Source: Cymbidium sinense (taxonomy: Eukaryota; Streptophyta; Magnoliopsida; Asparagales; Orchidaceae). Taken from it: a stretch of 64,000 nt of DNA. Made by a program: the position numbers and the translations under genes. Below are positions 62,461-64,000 of the stretch, piece by piece. Positions within the stretch are counted from its first letter, which is position 1, and each line of letters opens with the position of its first letter. The notes beneath the pieces are model-generated. The model saw only the letters and a program-made list of their open reading frames with translations. It had not been told where the DNA came from and searched no databases. The stretch is taken from positions 70,080,443 through 70,144,442 of the forward strand of contig CM038229.1 in the NCBI GenBank assembly GCA_021442155.1, given 5' to 3'.

Positions 62461-62939
62461 CTTGACCTGACGGATGGAGGAAAGTCCAATTATCTCGTGA
62501 GATTCATCAGCACTAATTACCTTCGCTTTAGCTTGTAGAAGGATAAATGCCGACATCTAGCTCTCGTGAGCTTGTGTTGGATCAATGGCAAAGAGTCATC
62601 ACCCCTGTTTGCACATGTAATGGACATCTTGATGACAAAACTCCTTAGTTCGACTTTATACTAACATTGGGATGTTTCTTCTGGCCCTTGCTTTTTGCTT
62701 GATTGACTTATCGAAGAAGAATTTCCTTCTTTGCTTTCTGCTTTGATAGACTATCAAGGAATTGAGATTTCACATTTATACTTGATTCCAAACTCGCTGT
62801 GCCTTCTAGTAAGGATTTTTTTTGTTTGTAGAATTTTGAGAAATGACTTACCAATAGGTAATTTCCCGGGTCACTTGAACTCACCAAGTTGGAGAGATTT
62901 GGGGATTTGGATGCTCTTGTCTTTGAACTAACTAAGTAG
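62461..62939 (-). other. Internal DNA between the two arrays
   Basis: Further diverged relatives of the neighbouring repeat (TGATTGACTTATCGAAGAAG near 62699, TTTGATAGACTATCAAGGAA near 62742). No gene seen; the plus-strand open frame at 62731-62931 has no motif. Confidence 0.4.
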
Positions 62940-63200
62940 AGGATCCTACTACCCTTTGTGGTTGAGTAAGCAGACCACCACTACCGTATTTTGGCGGTTG
63001 AGTCCCACCTTATACACCTACTTGAGTGGACTTGAGCAATTGATGAAGGATTTTATCCTGCTAACGAGATGGGGATCTCTTACTACGCCTTTGTGGCGGT
63101 TGAGTAAGCACTGCCGACACCCAGATTTTCGTTGAGTCCACACCTTATACACCAACTCGAGCCTTGGGATTTGAAGTGGATGATAAATGTATATCCAACT
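62940..63200 (-). repeat. ~130-bp tandem duplication
   Basis: Two copies sharing CTTTGTGG..GGTTGAGTAAGCA, a TTTTGGCGGTTGAGTCC-like block and CACCTTATACACC(T/A)ACT(T/C)GAG. Period about 130 bases. Confidence 0.75.
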
Positions 63201-63519
63201 TGGTTTGTTGAAGTTTGACTTGGAAGTTTTCTTCTTGGTCAAGAAGACTTTTAAATTTGAACATTTGAACACATAATTTTGAGTATGCATGTGGGGATCT
63301 CACAGCACGATGTCAACCCAAAGAGAAAGAAAGGCCCTGCCTTACCAGATCGATACTTTACTATAAAATTTAAAAAATGCCCCTGCCTAACAGGGGATTT
63401 TATTTTATTTTGGAAATGCATTCTTGTGTTACAAGAGAATTTCCAATGAAAATTTTCATAAGTGTTCACAATAAAGATTTTCAAATGTAGATTTGTCCAA
63501 TCACACTTTCATGTAATAT

Positions 63520-64000
63520 TTCTTTAAATGCCGAATCGACGCATTGGCCTTTCACCTTGAAGTCCACGATGATACACTCCTTGATAGACCTTTTCAATAA
63601 CAAAAGGTCCTTCCCAATTAGGTTCAAATTTACCGCCACCTGCCATGAGGGATGATTGGTCTTCTCAGACCACTCCTTCCCCGAAAAGCTCGAGGACGTA
63701 TCAGATGATCGAATGCTCGACATCCTCGATAGACTTTAGATTTCTTTGAGCCACCGCTCATCATCAAGCTCTTCCATCCGCAGCATTCTCATCTTGGGTG
63801 AGATTTTGTTGAATGGCTACTGAGAAGTAGTTCAACCAGTGGCAAAATCGTCAAACCCCAAACACTAGCATAGACTTTGTGAGTAAGTGGTGCAGAAGCC
63901 CATAACGCCTTCCACAAGTTTGGTATGCCACTCCCTTTTATTTCTTGTGAGAATTTTTCTAAGCAATTTGACTAGTGTTTTATTAAAAGCCTCACCAATT
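63520..64000 (-). pseudogene. Degenerate integrase C-terminus, Ty3/gypsy Tat-type
   Basis: Minus-strand pieces in the right order match the end of a Tat-type pol. From the window edge: NKTLVKLLRKILTRNKREWH and KLVEG, the integrase helix before the GPY/F module; then a block with MRMLRMEELDDERW; then FEPNWEGPFVIEKVY and LQGERPMRR, the C-terminal GPF-type module (about 63560-63640). The pieces are in different frames with stops between them, so the gene is broken by several frameshifts. The N-terminal zinc finger and D,D-35-E core are outside the window. It fixes the strand of the third element: pol, then arrays, polypurine tract and LTR3 reading leftward. Confidence 0.75.

Overview
The window is nuclear DNA of a seed plant, most likely a flowering plant. 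It is AT-rich, has spliced genes with GT..AG boundaries, and is filled with plant-type repeats: Ty3/gypsy LTR retroelements of the Ogre/Tat kind with tRNA-Arg-like primer sites, a FAR1/Mutator-type fragment, and many microsatellites. I see no rRNA, tRNA, CRISPR array or intact long gene. Most short open frames are chance frames in AT-rich repeats. All calls come from reading the sequence; no database search was run.

Layout. (1) 1-10978: low-copy AT-rich DNA. It holds three minus-strand exons of a plastid-type SAM-dependent methyltransferase gene (At1g78140/At2g41040-like): exon 1 at 8324-8482 with a transit-peptide-like N-terminus, exon 2 at 3529-3646 with a CPxC motif, and exon 3 at 3261-3379 with two in-frame stops, so this copy is probably a pseudogene. 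A short LTR-like element lies in the first intron. (2) 10979-27230: a plus-strand LTR element with an 8.1-kb LTR, a primer-binding site, an array of about 20 hairpin repeats, and a gag frame carrying about fifteen stop codons but no net frameshift. It is followed directly, without pol, by the start of a second related LTR. (3) 27231-28690: unassigned AT-rich DNA with one dispersed repeat.

(4) 28691-50760: a Mutator-like structure. Two arrays of ~145-bp repeats, each unit centred on a palindrome (best form TGTACTCTCATGAGAGTACA), lie in inverted orientation around a degenerate FAR1 DNA-binding domain (49483-50015). The left array is split by an ~18.9-kb minus-strand LTR element (29792-48655) with LTRs at 41996-48655 and 29792-35417, a primer site, a degenerate reverse transcriptase at 38560-38990 and a 345-bp tandem array. 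(5) 51060-52860: a decayed minus-strand coding region with a 9-residue repeat and spliced fragments. (6) 53240-56549: a 331-bp tandem repeat, AT-rich DNA and two weak minus-strand exon candidates. (7) 56550-64000: the 3' part of a third LTR element on the minus strand: degenerate integrase C-terminus, tandem arrays, polypurine tract and a 5.3-kb 3' LTR that itself contains several tandem arrays.

How it fits together. The four long LTRs share the TGTTGACC start, and where complete their 3' parts match, so they belong to one family that has repeatedly inserted here. Their U3 regions carry dense W-box-like TTGACC/GGTCAA motifs, including long palindromes. The most unusual signals are the inverted palindrome arrays around FAR1, the LTR pair that agrees over 4 kb but has unrelated U3 modules, and the hairpin array behind the primer site.
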